Assembly (NCBI GenBank): GCA_051879215.1 | Contig: JBJELP010000267.1 | Span: 1 to 64,000 of the forward strand | Direction of reading: 5' to 3' | DNA: 64,000 nt | DNA from: TWA4 sp051879215 | GTDB lineage: Bacteria; Bacillota; Clostridia; Lachnospirales; Lachnospiraceae | In this document: in pieces, positions 45,137-54,412 of the stretch | Layout of the letters: each line of letters begins with the position of its first letter | How positions within the stretch are numbered: the first letter of the stretch is position 1 | The notes under the pieces: generated by a model | The model's input: the letters and a program-made list of their open reading frames with translations, nothing else | The model's database searches: none | Told to the model about the DNA's origin: nothing | Translations under genes and position numbers: made by a program

Positions 45137-46501
45137 TTATTTTTGCAATTCTTTTCCGTGAACGGAACACTGTTGTCTGCGAAAAAGTCTGCGAAAAGCC
45201 AGATGGTTCAAAAATGTGCAAATCCCCCAGCAAATCGGATAGGACAGGTAGATGGATTCAACCGTTCCTTTCCAGGCTGCATAGGTAAAAATCCATGTAA
45301 GACGGAAAACAACCGAGCACAGAATCGAAATAAACAGCGGTGTTTTCGCATCACCTAAGCCACGCTCGCAGCCGCTTATCACATTCATGGTTCCGCACAG
45401 ACCAAAAAACAGGCACATATAGAACATTCTGACCTGTGCGTTTTCAACTATGGCTGAATCTGTGGTAAATAGCCATACCAGTTTTGATGAAAAAGCAAAC
45501 AGCAGAATGCCTGCAAGCTCCGCCGCTGCAAAAACAGTTATCAACGTGGTTCGATAGACTGTCCGGACGCGATCCATTTTTCCGGCACCGTAATTCTGGG
45601 AAATAAAGACGGTACTTGCACTGGCAAAGCCTGTAAATGTGATGACCATGAGTCCCTCAATTGAAGTTGCAACCGTGTTTCCGGCAATCACGGTATTGTC
45701 AAACCGATTGATGACCGAAGCAATAATGACACCGGAAAGATTCAGAATAATGCTCTCCAGCGAAGCGGGGATGCCAACAGCAAATACCTGTTTCATACCA
45801 CGAAAAACGGTCAGCTTTCGAAGATTCAGCTTCAGTTCATTTTCCTGTTTTCCCAGATAAAATGTCATGGCAGCTGCCAGCAGAAACTGCGATATTACCG
45901 TTGCAGCCGCAACGCCCGCCACATTCCAATCCAGGACAATGACAAAAAACAGGTTCAGGGCAATATTGATACAGGATGCGGCAGCCTGAAAGAAGAAAGG
46001 AGTATACGAGTTTCCCTTTGCCTGAAGAGCCGATGAAAGGAAACCGGTCAGCATGGTCAAAGGAACACCAAGAAAATAGATTCGGAAATACAGCAGCGCA
46101 TCCGGTAAAATATCATCCGGACAATTCAGCAGATGCAGAATCCGTTTTGAGCATACGATTGCTGCAAAGCTGAGTGCCGCACCGAGAACCAGTGCTGTGA
46201 CCGGAAGGCTGTGCAGCAGTTCGCTGACCTTTTCGCGTTGATTCTCACCGAAATATTTTCCAAAAACAACTGTCACGCCGACAGCAAGTGCAGTGAATCC
46301 GCCCACAAGAAAGTTCAGAACGGCTGCGGAAACACCTATGGCAGAGATTGCATTCTCATGCCCGAATCGTCCGATCACAATTGTATCTGCACAGGAAAAC
46401 AGCATGGTCAGCAGTGACGAAACGGATATCGGTAAAGCAAACATCAGCATTCCCTTCAGTATGCTGCTTTCCAGGGGGTTCACTTCAGATTTAAACCTCA
46501 T
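45137..46501 (-). CDS. MATE-family efflux transporter
   Basis: A protein of about 454 residues with twelve transmembrane helices in two MatE repeats (LPISVSSLLTMLFSCADTIVIGRFG; GIPASLESIILNLSGVI). It exports cationic drugs or metabolites in exchange for Na+ or H+. The ATG at 46501 is preferred, with GGGAG eight bases upstream. It is divergent from a MerR-family regulator, the usual arrangement for drug-inducible pumps. Confidence 0.9.
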   Translation of the reverse strand: MRFKSEVNPLESSILKGMLMFALPISVSSLLTMLFSCADTIVIGRFGHENAISAIGVSAAVLNFLVGGFTALAVGVTVVFGKYFGENQREKVSELLHSLPVTALVLGAALSFAAIVCSKRILHLLNCPDDILPDALLYFRIYFLGVPLTMLTGFLSSALQAKGNSYTPFFFQAAASCINIALNLFFVIVLDWNVAGVAAATVISQFLLAAAMTFYLGKQENELKLNLRKLTVFRGMKQVFAVGIPASLESIILNLSGVIIASVINRFDNTVIAGNTVATSIEGLMVITFTGFASASTVFISQNYGAGKMDRVRTVYRTTLITVFAAAELAGILLFAFSSKLVWLFTTDSAIVENAQVRMFYMCLFFGLCGTMNVISGCERGLGDAKTPLFISILCSVVFRLTWIFTYAAWKGTVESIYLSYPICWGICTFLNHLAFRRLFRRQQCSVHGKELQK

Positions 46502-46520
46502 TGACAAGTCTCCCTTCTTA

Positions 46521-46533
46521 TCATAGACTATGA
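46521..46533. promoter_or_regulatory. Palindrome in the MATE/MerR intergenic region
   Basis: TCATAGACTATGA, a perfect 13-base palindrome 20 bases before the MATE start. A related sequence, ATCATAGG, occurs at about 46581. A regulator site is possible. Confidence 0.35.
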
Positions 46534-46634
46534 GCCAAGGGACAAAAGGGCATGTATTTCATAAATCCTTTTGACCTCAGATCATAGGTTCCATCATAAA
46601 GTATAACGTTAGGAAACAGTCAAGAGGCAATTGT

Positions 46635-47360
46635 ATGAATACTGGAGAATTTGCAAAATATTGCGGTACAGAAAAGCGCACCTTATTTTACTATGACCAG
46701 ATGGGGCTTCTGAAGCCCATGGCAATTCACGAAAACGGCTACCGGGAATATGCCCCAGGCCAGATTGAAACCATGGATATGATCAAGATCCTGCAGGCAG
46801 CAGGATTTACCCTGAAGCAGATCCGGGAGATCATCACAGGAGGAGCAGAAATTCGCCGCACCTCATTCTTTAAGGCAGTAGATTCTATTGACGACAAGAT
46901 TCATGAACTGGAAAAAATGAAAGCATATATTGAGAGGAAGGAAAAACTCTGGAAGGAGTACTGTGATTTTCGGGATAGCGGCATTCCGTATCGGTATCAA
47001 TACTGTCGCCTGACCTACTTTGAAAAAGCCATATCTTCCGACGACCATTTCTTTGGCTTTATCCAGGATGGCGATTATGACTTGTTCTCCGTTGATACAA
47101 TGCATCAGCTTTCGGTGATGAAAGAGGATGAAAAGGGGGTTTGTAAAGAAGGGAAAGCAATCTGCTTTTTTCTGGAAATGCCTTCCGAATCAGGTGATCC
47201 TGTTGCAGTTACTCAGGATAAATTACAGGAATTCGGATTTCGCGGAGAAAATCGTTACTATATGCGTTCCATCCCGCATCTGCTCATAGAGCAGAGCGGG
47301 ACAGCTATTATCAAGGTTACTGTTTTTGGTGAATTTCCGTCAGATCAGATCCATCCATAA
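46635..47360 (+). CDS. MerR-family regulator with effector-binding domain
   Basis: 241 residues. The N-terminal MerR helix-turn-helix (TGEFAKYCGTEKRTLFYYDQMGLLKP) and coiled-coil helix (about residues 75-110) precede a C-terminal GyrI-like ligand domain, as in BmrR. It is divergent from the MATE gene and probably activates it on drug binding. GAGG lies eight bases upstream. Its 3' end overlaps that of the HAD gene by 16 bases on the other strand. Confidence 0.85.
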   Translation: MNTGEFAKYCGTEKRTLFYYDQMGLLKPMAIHENGYREYAPGQIETMDMIKILQAAGFTLKQIREIITGGAEIRRTSFFKAVDSIDDKIHELEKMKAYIERKEKLWKEYCDFRDSGIPYRYQYCRLTYFEKAISSDDHFFGFIQDGDYDLFSVDTMHQLSVMKEDEKGVCKEGKAICFFLEMPSESGDPVAVTQDKLQEFGFRGENRYYMRSIPHLLIEQSGTAIIKVTVFGEFPSDQIHP

Positions 47361-48121
47361 TGCTTACATGCATTATAGATTCCGTCATCATCTGCAGCCG
47401 TCGTTATATAAGATGCCTTCGCCTTCAGTTCATCCACAGCATTGCCCATAGCAATGCTTGTCCACTGATCCGTAAACATACTGAGGTCATTTCTTCCATC
47501 TCCGAATACAACCACATCTTTGATGCTGCCGCCCATCATTTCCACCATGCGGATGATTCCTTCTGCCTTATCGGTTGGCTCCACAAAAAAGTATTCTTCA
47601 TCGTACCGGCACCAGGGCAATTCCTTCAATGTTTCCAGACTGTATTCCACCGGCTCTTTGCAGGCAACATAAACCTTATAGATTGCATTATATTTTCTGG
47701 GATTCAGACCTTCTTCCACAATGGTTTCCATAAAAGCGTCATTCTTTGTCAATTCTAAAAAACGATCATCAGGAGAAAAGCGTTTTCTCTCATTTTCCGG
47801 GGATATCGACCAGGGAATTCCTTTCTCCGTGCATTCATCAATCAGAGCAATGCATTTATCAAAATCCAGAGGGCGGATTTCCAGCAGTTTATCATCTGCG
47901 GTCAGACCATGCCCTCCATCAGATACCATATTGTGAAAACCAAGGTCCTTCATGACCTGTTCCGCCATGGCATGTCCTCTTCCTGTTGCTATGGAAAGAA
48001 AATGCCCTTTTTCTTCCAGCATCTGTAATGTCTGCATTGTAGACTCAGGCACATACTGAACTCCCATTTTGCCGGCAAGAAGTGTTCCATCAATATCAAA
48101 AAAGAAATATTTTCTGCTCAT
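47345..48121 (-). CDS. HAD-superfamily Cof-type phosphatase
   Basis: About 258 residues. Motif I is FFFDIDGTLLAG (nucleophile and acid aspartates), motif II SIATGRG, and motif III/IV ends with VVFGDGRNDLSMF. The C2B cap between them marks the Cof group, which dephosphorylates sugar phosphates, flavin or PLP-type substrates. The start at 48121 is preferred for its AAGGA site. The substrate is unknown. Confidence 0.88.
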   Translation of the reverse strand: MSRKYFFFDIDGTLLAGKMGVQYVPESTMQTLQMLEEKGHFLSIATGRGHAMAEQVMKDLGFHNMVSDGGHGLTADDKLLEIRPLDFDKCIALIDECTEKGIPWSISPENERKRFSPDDRFLELTKNDAFMETIVEEGLNPRKYNAIYKVYVACKEPVEYSLETLKELPWCRYDEEYFFVEPTDKAEGIIRMVEMMGGSIKDVVVFGDGRNDLSMFTDQWTSIAMGNAVDELKAKASYITTAADDDGIYNACKHYGWI

Positions 48122-48167
48122 TATCACATGTCCTTATCGTTTTGTATACACCGATTTCTTCATCATT

Positions 48168-48887
48168 CTATTCACACCGACTCTTTTGTCTCAGCTTCTC
48201 CATCTGCTCGTCAATGATACGGAAATGTTTATCCATGGCTTTTATTCCGGCGTCCATATTTTTACTGAGCAGACTTTCATAAATATCCCAGTGGGCTTTC
48301 CGCAGCTGTTCTGCTTTGATCCGGCTTACCAGAATCCGGCCGCGCATATTTTCAATAAACCGGTCAAGCAGCTTGTCCAGCATAGAATAATATAAAATCA
48401 GAAGGCGGTTATGAGATGCTTTCACCAGCGTATGATGAAAATTGTTATCCAGAACGGCACTTTCCTTTGTGCTCATGGGCTGATCCATCTGTACCAGAAT
48501 CTGATGAATCGACTCGATCTCTTCTTCTGTCGCATTGTTCATGGCCAGCTTCAATGCCATCTGCTCATAACCGGTGCGGATTTCCAGTATTTCCGTATAA
48601 TCAATCTCCATCAATGCCATTACCATATTGACCGATTTCAGCATATACTCTTCCGGATCGCATCGTACATAATTCCCGCTGCCCTGCAGACACTCAATCA
48701 GACCCGTCATCTCCAGCATATGCATCACTTCCCGCACGGAATTGCGGCTGACCCCCAGCTTTTCTGCAATATCACGCTCCGTATCAATCTTATCATTCAA
48801 TTTCAATTCCCCGGACAGGATCTTTTCTGAAAAATAATTAAAGATATATTCATACGTCTTCTGTCCATTTAATTTCATATTATCCAT
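48168..48887 (-). CDS. FadR/GntR-family regulator with FCD domain
   Basis: About 239 residues. A winged helix-turn-helix (KIDTERDIAEKLGVSRNSVREVMHMLEMTGLI) is followed by an all-helical FCD ligand domain with EIRTGYEQMAL and the metal histidines in DNNFHHTLVKASHN. Such regulators respond to organic acids. The start at 48887 is set by AAGAAGG. No obvious target gene is adjacent, except a Cof-type HAD gene downstream on the same strand. Confidence 0.88.
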   Translation of the reverse strand: MDNMKLNGQKTYEYIFNYFSEKILSGELKLNDKIDTERDIAEKLGVSRNSVREVMHMLEMTGLIECLQGSGNYVRCDPEEYMLKSVNMVMALMEIDYTEILEIRTGYEQMALKLAMNNATEEEIESIHQILVQMDQPMSTKESAVLDNNFHHTLVKASHNRLLILYYSMLDKLLDRFIENMRGRILVSRIKAEQLRKAHWDIYESLLSKNMDAGIKAMDKHFRIIDEQMEKLRQKSRCE

Positions 48888-49164
48888 GGCGGACCTTCTT
48901 TCTCTGCCGGTAAATCCCTTCTCCGTTTTCATAGAGATCTGGCGCCGGATTCAGTTTGCAAAGCAAATTTTCCTATGTTCCCCAATATGATTTTTTGTTG
49001 GTTAGTATACCCTTATTTGTTTCCATAAGCAAGAAGTTTTCTGCCAAAAAGCCATATCTCTTTTTAATGACACTACTATTATGCACTTGTTCTGTTTCCG
49101 CAGTTTGGATATAATAAAACAAACAAAGTATGATCAGAAAACAAATTGAAAGGCGGTATCCCGT

Positions 49165-49746
49165 ATGTCTATCCGGAACATCCTTGAAAACCTGATAAAT
49201 GATTACCCCATCTGCGAATACTGCTTCGGTACAACCGATCAGATTCCCTTTTCCGAGAAAGTCCGCTATATCTGCGAAAATGAATGCTCCCGCTGCAATC
49301 ACTGCTGGGCCTGTCCGCCTTATGTGGGAAGTGTCCACGACAATATGAAAAAATGCCTGCAGTATCAACATTTTTTCCTTTTTTCCACAGTAAATCCGGT
49401 GACCGATGCGTGGAATACGGAAGAATGTCTCATGGCCAAAAAAGATCATGAAGCCGTTACCCGGAACATCCGAAAACAATTATGTGAAGAAACCGGACTT
49501 CCCATGGCCGCACCGGAGGATGCAAATCCAGAAGAAAAAACTTCTCCTTTTCTGGTTCTCTCCACAGGCTGTGCCATCTGCGATGTCTGTGCCTGCCCCG
49601 ATGAGCCCTGCCGCCATCCGGAAGAACGGCTGAATTCCATGGAAAGCCATGGGATAGTCATCTTCTCTCTGGCAGAAGCCATGGAAATGTGTTACAACTA
49701 CGGAAACGATTCCGCCACCTATTTCAGCATGGTGCTGTACAATTGA
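49165..49746 (+). CDS. DUF2284 metal-binding protein
   Basis: 193 residues with many cysteines: CENECSRCNHCWACPPYVG (about residues 37-55) and CAICDVCACPDEPCRHPE (about 142-159), the DUF2284 pattern thought to bind a metal or Fe-S cluster. The function is unknown; the family is common in anaerobes. The ribosome site is AAGGCGG. The palindromic repeat copy B starts three bases after its stop. Confidence 0.82.
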   Translation: MSIRNILENLINDYPICEYCFGTTDQIPFSEKVRYICENECSRCNHCWACPPYVGSVHDNMKKCLQYQHFFLFSTVNPVTDAWNTEECLMAKKDHEAVTRNIRKQLCEETGLPMAAPEDANPEEKTSPFLVLSTGCAICDVCACPDEPCRHPEERLNSMESHGIVIFSLAEAMEMCYNYGNDSATYFSMVLYN

Positions 49747-49748
49747 CC

Positions 49749-49917
49749 TTTTCATCCAGCTCCCGTTTCAGTCCTTCTATCTCCTTCCGGGACACGCTCT
49801 CGCTCAGGTCCAAACGTAGCGGTTCTAAGCTCTCGTTCTTCCTTTCAGGAAGTCCGATCGCTAAGAGCCGACGTTTGCAATGGTCCCTTAAAGGAGATTT
49901 TCGGACTTCCACTGGGA
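49749..49917. repeat. Palindromic intergenic repeat, copy B
   Basis: About 169 bases matching copy A (3947-4114) in the same orientation. Left and right arms are imperfect reverse complements: CGAGAGCTTAGAACCG.. ACGTTTG against CGATCGCTAAGAGCCGACGTTTG, plus shared GTCCC..AAGGAGAT. It sits between DUF2284 and the TIR gene. Confidence 0.8.
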
Positions 49918-49949
49918 TGATATAAATACAAAAACAGAAGGATAATACT

Positions 49950-52166
49950 ATGTGGAACAAATATACATCTATCAAAGATCAAGAAGTCGAATTAATAAAA
50001 GAAAAGCTAATCAAGGATGGAAAAATAGCATCAGAATACTTTACTATTGATAACAATTTGTGTAAAAACTCAGGAGCAACACATTATCCCATTGTACTGA
50101 TTATCGATAGTATAGAAACAAAGTCATTTGATAATGCTATTGAAGTGATTTCCGAGATTATTAAGTGTAAAGATATTCTTTCTGATTCAATAGATATTGC
50201 TGTTGTTGAATATAGTAGTACTGTAACAATTAATAGAGTTTTTTCGTATATAGAAGAAAATTTTATTTTTTCTCCATCCGACTATCAGCAAGATGCATTA
50301 CCGAATTTGGGACCAGCTTTGTTTTTATCATGGTATATTTCGGAATTGCGCATTCTTCAATATACAGAAGCGGGCATAGATTATAAACAACCCGTATTTA
50401 TTTTGATAAGTTCATTTATTAACAAGTGTGATACTCAAATCGAAGGAAAATCATTATTTTCTAATGAAGACTCATGGATGATATCTCTATATAACCAGAA
50501 ACAGGCAGCCCATAAATTGGGATTGATAAAAGTTCCAATTTATGAAGAGAATACAGAGTATTATATCATGCTGAACGGTACAAGATATGATAAAAAAAGT
50601 ATTCGTGAGACACTGCAAAGATTATTTGCCATACTAATAAAACCAATTGCTGCTTCAGATGTTCCAGAGAGAGAGGGGGATTTGAGCGTCAAACATTCTT
50701 TTCTGGAATATAATGATGGTTCTGAAAAAAGAGTTGAAACAAGTAAAAATGACCACACTATTCGGTTGCCCCAAAAAGGCTCAAGGTCTAAAATTTATGA
50801 AAAACTTGAAAGACAAAAACTACGAGAGGCACTTTTACGAGGAGATGGGACAGCTTCAATTACGCAAGATAATCCTATTGAATCTCCAAAATATATCGAT
50901 GCAGCTGAGGAACGCCAAAGACTACGAAAAGCGCTTCTGCATGAAGGTCAGTATGAAGATTCAACAAATATTTTAAGGAATAGATATATCATATTAGATG
51001 ATGATGGTTCATCTTCAAAAAATAGTAACAATGTATCGTGTATACAAGTACCAAACGCTAAATTAGCTGGAGGGGCTGATCATGTTCGGTGTAAAAAATG
51101 TGGGAACATTTATTGGAAAGATTATAATTTTTGTCCAGAATGTGGAACGAAACAATTTTGTCAAAATGAGTCTGGTTTCATACTATCAAGAGTAAATTTT
51201 TCAGCAACCGCTCCTAAAAAACTCTCGTGCAAAGTGTTCAATATCATTCATCTTATTGTATATGAAGATGAGTATCGTTCAGTTGTAAATAATATTATTC
51301 AGGATAAAGAAATACCACAGAGAGAAATACCAGGTGGTACGACAAGGATTGCAGATGAATCAATTGTGAAAATCGTATTGAAGTCGGCAGACTTCGAAAT
51401 CTATTATGAAGAAGAACGTACTTGGAAAGGACGATATATTGATTTTTCAATACCTGTAAAATTACCGGCAAAATTTGATAAGAAACAGGTTGCTTTCCAG
51501 ACACTTATTTATGTTAATGATATCATAGCAACTCGCTTATCGTTTGTTGTGAAATGTGAAGCATTTAGAAGTCAGAAAATATCCATTTCTCGAGAGGATA
51601 TTTTCTCTGCGTTCATTTCATATGCCAGTCAAGACCGAAGTAAGGCTGCTATGGTAATCCAGGGAATTCGTAAAGCACGACCTGATATGGATATTTTCTT
51701 TGATGTAGAAAGTCTTCGAAGCGGAGAAAACTGGGAGAATACTATTCATGAAGAAATAGGTCAAAGAGATATATTATATTTGTTTTGGTCAAATTATGCA
51801 AAGCAGTCGAAATGGGTAAATACAGAATGGCGATATGCATACAGTATCAACGGGGAAGACGGTATAGAACCGATACCTCTTGAACCGGCATGGGAATGTC
51901 CGCCACCTGAAGAGTTAAAGAATAAGCATTTTAATGATAATTTGCTCTACCTGATTAATCAGAATACTTCTAAAGATAAAAAAATTCGACCAGAAGGTAT
52001 CATTAAGTCACAAAAAGAGGTTAACATAGATAAGGAGTATTTGATTGCAAAGATAGCGGAATTAAAAGAACTACTTGAAATCGGTCTTTATTCTGAAAAC
52101 GAGTATGAAAATGATCGTAAAGCTCTTTTAGAGGCCTATAGAAAAAATCAGAAATTTTTAAAATAG
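49950..52166 (+). CDS. vWA / zinc-ribbon / TIR / SHOCT protein (putative defence or stress-signalling protein)
   Basis: A 738-residue soluble protein. Domains seen: a vWA-like domain (about residues 45-225, opening PIVLIIDSIET, where the MIDAS keeps D53 and T57 but has I55); a linker with two similar helices, ERQKLREALLRG near 287 and ERQRLRKALLHE near 320; a zinc ribbon C381-C384...C395-C398; a TIR domain (about 552-680) opening FSAFISYASQD; and a C-terminal SHOCT-like helix (about 697-735). In the TIR domain WVNTE places a glutamate (E626) like the NAD-cleaving glutamate of SARM1. The DNA is clearly richer in A/T than its neighbours, using many ATA, AGA and AAA codons. The gene stands alone between repeat copies. 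A defence or NAD-depleting role is inference. Confidence 0.75.
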   Translation: MWNKYTSIKDQEVELIKEKLIKDGKIASEYFTIDNNLCKNSGATHYPIVLIIDSIETKSFDNAIEVISEIIKCKDILSDSIDIAVVEYSSTVTINRVFSYIEENFIFSPSDYQQDALPNLGPALFLSWYISELRILQYTEAGIDYKQPVFILISSFINKCDTQIEGKSLFSNEDSWMISLYNQKQAAHKLGLIKVPIYEENTEYYIMLNGTRYDKKSIRETLQRLFAILIKPIAASDVPEREGDLSVKHSFLEYNDGSEKRVETSKNDHTIRLPQKGSRSKIYEKLERQKLREALLRGDGTASITQDNPIESPKYIDAAEERQRLRKALLHEGQYEDSTNILRNRYIILDDDGSSSKNSNNVSCIQVPNAKLAGGADHVRCKKCGNIYWKDYNFCPECGTKQFCQNESGFILSRVNFSATAPKKLSCKVFNIIHLIVYEDEYRSVVNNIIQDKEIPQREIPGGTTRIADESIVKIVLKSADFEIYYEEERTWKGRYIDFSIPVKLPAKFDKKQVAFQTLIYVNDIIATRLSFVVKCEAFRSQKISISREDIFSAFISYASQDRSKAAMVIQGIRKARPDMDIFFDVESLRSGENWENTIHEEIGQRDILYLFWSNYAKQSKWVNTEWRYAYSINGEDGIEPIPLEPAWECPPPEELKNKHFNDNLLYLINQNTSKDKKIRPEGIIKSQKEVNIDKEYLIAKIAELKELLEIGLYSENEYENDRKALLEAYRKNQKFLK

Positions 52167-52227
52167 ACGAGAGACTGCAAACATTATTTTTGCCAGCCTA
52201 AAAAAACTTATGTTTAAATAACATAAA

Positions 52228-52291
52228 GATATGCTCCCTCTTAAGTAAACAAGTTTTTTATTTCACTTGTCTTGCCTGAAAGGGAGCATCT
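52228..52291. terminator. Long hairpin downstream of the TIR gene
   Basis: AGATATGCTCCCT...ACAAG pairs with CTTGT...AGGGAGCATCT across TTTTTTATTTCA. It may act as the terminator or be the remnant of a mobile-element end. Confidence 0.5.
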
Positions 52292-52327
52292 CAATTTTCA
52301 CAGCCCGGATGCCTTTTTCTTTTTACC

Positions 52328-52402
52328 ATTCCAGTGAAAGCCCAATAAATCTCCTTCAAGGGACCATTTCAAACGCCGGTTCTTAGCGATCGGACTTTCA
52401 CA
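52328..52402. repeat. Palindromic repeat, half copy C (inverted)
   Basis: The reverse complement matches the right arm of copies A and B (CCGATCGCTAAGAACCGG, GTTTGAAATGGTCCC, AAGGAGATTT, CTTTCACTGG). The other arm is absent. It ends six bases before the stop codon of the oxidoreductase at 52408. Confidence 0.8.
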
Positions 52403-52407
52403 TATGA

Positions 52408-54222
52408 TCAATCATAATATCCGCATACATCACATCGTAAGCATCTTCCGGATTCCTGCATGGCTTCTTCATATGTCATGGGACATTCCACATGTTCAAA
52501 ATCATGCTTACGCTGGTATGCAGGTCTTTCCCCGATATTGACCCGTCCGGTGGGAATACGGTTGTTGGGTTTCGGCATGGGTGCTTTCACACCGCAGTCC
52601 AGAACACTGCTGCAGCCCAGATATTCATCAATATTCCATGCTGCCACCTTTCCTGCCGCAATGGCACGGATTGCTGTGGCAGGGCCGGTTGCACAGTCGC
52701 CGCCGACAAATACACCGGGCATTCCTTCCACTGCAGTATCAAGTCCTGCCTGCAGAACATTTCTATTGGCGGGAATACCGAAGTTTTCAAAGGGTTTGCT
52801 GACGATATCCTGACCAACTGCGATCAGTACAATATCACAGGCAATGCGCTCCGGATCCTTTGATGCATTCATGGGAGCCGGACGGCCTCCCCGGTCATAG
52901 GGACCGATCATCTGGGGCTGAACCCACAGAGCGGCACACTTGCCTTCCGCATCCTTTTCTATGCTTACGGGAGCCTGCAGAAGCATCAGCTCAATACCCT
53001 CCATGATGGCGGATTCAATTTCCGTTTCCAGAGCTGTCATGTCTTCATGACGTCTTCTGTATACAATCCGCACATCCGCTGCTCCGCAGCGCAGGGCACT
53101 TCTCGCCGCATCCATGGCAACATTGCCTCCGCCGATGACACATACGGTTTTTCCGGTGTAGTCCGGACGATTTCCATGGCCGATCTGGTCCAGCATTTCA
53201 ACTGCGGAGAATACATTTTCCGCATCTGCACCTTCCATACGAAGCTTCTTGCCCACCTGTGCACCAATTGCCACATACATGGCATCATGACTGTTTCGTA
53301 CTTCTTCGATGGAAATATCCACACCTACATTGACATTGTATTTTACTTCAATATTGCCGGTGGAAAGGATGGCATTCATATCCTCATCCAGCCGGTCCTT
53401 GGGGAAACGATAGTTGGGAATGCCGTACATCAGCATGCCGCCCAGATGTTCCTTTGCTTCGTATACTGTAACCTTATGGCCCATCAGAGACAGGAAATAA
53501 GCTGCTGTCATACCACTGGGACCGCCGCCGATAACAGCAACCTTCTTGCCGGTTGACGGGTTGGGAACAGGAACTGCCACCTTATCTGCTGCAATCTGAT
53601 CCACCGCATATTTTTTGATGCCGCGGATATTCACAGAACTGTCAATCAGGTTACGGCGGCATCTTTCCTCACAGGGATGTTCACAGATCATGGCACATGC
53701 CGTAGGCAGCGGGTTATCACGGCGGATCAGGTTGATTGCATCCGCATAATTACCATCATGCACATGGGCAATATATCCGGGAATATCCACATGGGCCGGG
53801 CAAAGGGTCACGCAGGGAATATGTACCTGATTCTTTTCAGCCGGTTTTCCTGCAATGTATGCAAGATACTGATCGCCGAAAAGACTTAAACTCTCCAGCA
53901 CCTCTTCACCGGTCTGATATCCGATGGCACAATCTGCACAGTTGGCAAGCAGATCTGCTGTGGCACGGAACTGAACAAGTGTTTCCGCTGATGCCTTTCC
54001 ATCAATAATATTCCGCAGCATCATTTCCAGTTTCGGCATACCCTCGCGACAGGGTGTGCATTTGCCGCAGGACTGACAACGGGATGCGGTAATCAACGCC
54101 AGCACCACCTTTAACGGGTCGGTACCCGGGGGGAAGATACTTGATTTCCCTGCAAGCTTCCGCATCAGACCCTGACTTTTCACGTCATTGCTTTTGCTTT
54201 CAGCAAGATACAATTTACTCAT
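52408..54222 (-). CDS. GltD-like NAD(P)H-dependent oxidoreductase with NuoF-type Fe-S domain
   Basis: About 604 residues. The N-terminal 120 residues resemble the C-terminal Fe-S part of NuoF/HydB proteins (ASRCQSCGKCTPCREG, then CADCAIG). A GltD-type module follows: Fe-S cysteines in CVTLCPAHVDIPG and CAMICEHPCEERC, an FAD site VAVIGGGPSGMTAAYFL, an NAD(P) site VCVIGGGNVAMDAAR and GVFVGGDCATGP. The protein ends CLRCDVCGYYD. It should pass electrons between NAD(P)H and an iron-sulfur partner. The start at 54222 has GGAGAG upstream. It carries no full NuoF domain and stands alone, so the partner is unknown. Confidence 0.82.
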   Translation of the reverse strand: MSKLYLAESKSNDVKSQGLMRKLAGKSSIFPPGTDPLKVVLALITASRCQSCGKCTPCREGMPKLEMMLRNIIDGKASAETLVQFRATADLLANCADCAIGYQTGEEVLESLSLFGDQYLAYIAGKPAEKNQVHIPCVTLCPAHVDIPGYIAHVHDGNYADAINLIRRDNPLPTACAMICEHPCEERCRRNLIDSSVNIRGIKKYAVDQIAADKVAVPVPNPSTGKKVAVIGGGPSGMTAAYFLSLMGHKVTVYEAKEHLGGMLMYGIPNYRFPKDRLDEDMNAILSTGNIEVKYNVNVGVDISIEEVRNSHDAMYVAIGAQVGKKLRMEGADAENVFSAVEMLDQIGHGNRPDYTGKTVCVIGGGNVAMDAARSALRCGAADVRIVYRRRHEDMTALETEIESAIMEGIELMLLQAPVSIEKDAEGKCAALWVQPQMIGPYDRGGRPAPMNASKDPERIACDIVLIAVGQDIVSKPFENFGIPANRNVLQAGLDTAVEGMPGVFVGGDCATGPATAIRAIAAGKVAAWNIDEYLGCSSVLDCGVKAPMPKPNNRIPTGRVNIGERPAYQRKHDFEHVECPMTYEEAMQESGRCLRCDVCGYYD

Positions 54223-54368
54223 TTTAAAGCTCTCCTTCACATATATCCTGGGGATACCCTCATTCATAACCATGAAACGCAAAGCATGATTCATTCATGA
54301 GGGGAATTAATTGATATACATACAGACATACATCTGCAGCATGATCCTGTCAGACAGAAACATCATCC

Positions 54369-54397
54369 ATTGTACTGGATTCCATACAAGAAAGCAA
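54369..54397 (-). promoter_or_regulatory. Candidate SigA promoter of the GltD-like gene
   Basis: Minus strand TTGCTT, 17-base spacer, TACAAT, about 140 bases before the start at 54222. Confidence 0.4.
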
Positions 54398-54412
54398 CTA
54401 TAGATAAATATT

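Noticed and set aside
49724..49975. Minus-strand frame inside repeat copy B (GLKRELDEK)
   Set aside because: The frame is interrupted in copy A by an indel, there is no ribosome site, and the sequence is part of a palindromic element.
49749..52402. Insertion sequence or integron carrying the TIR gene
   Set aside because: No transposase, integrase or clear target-site duplication can be seen; only the repeats support mobility.
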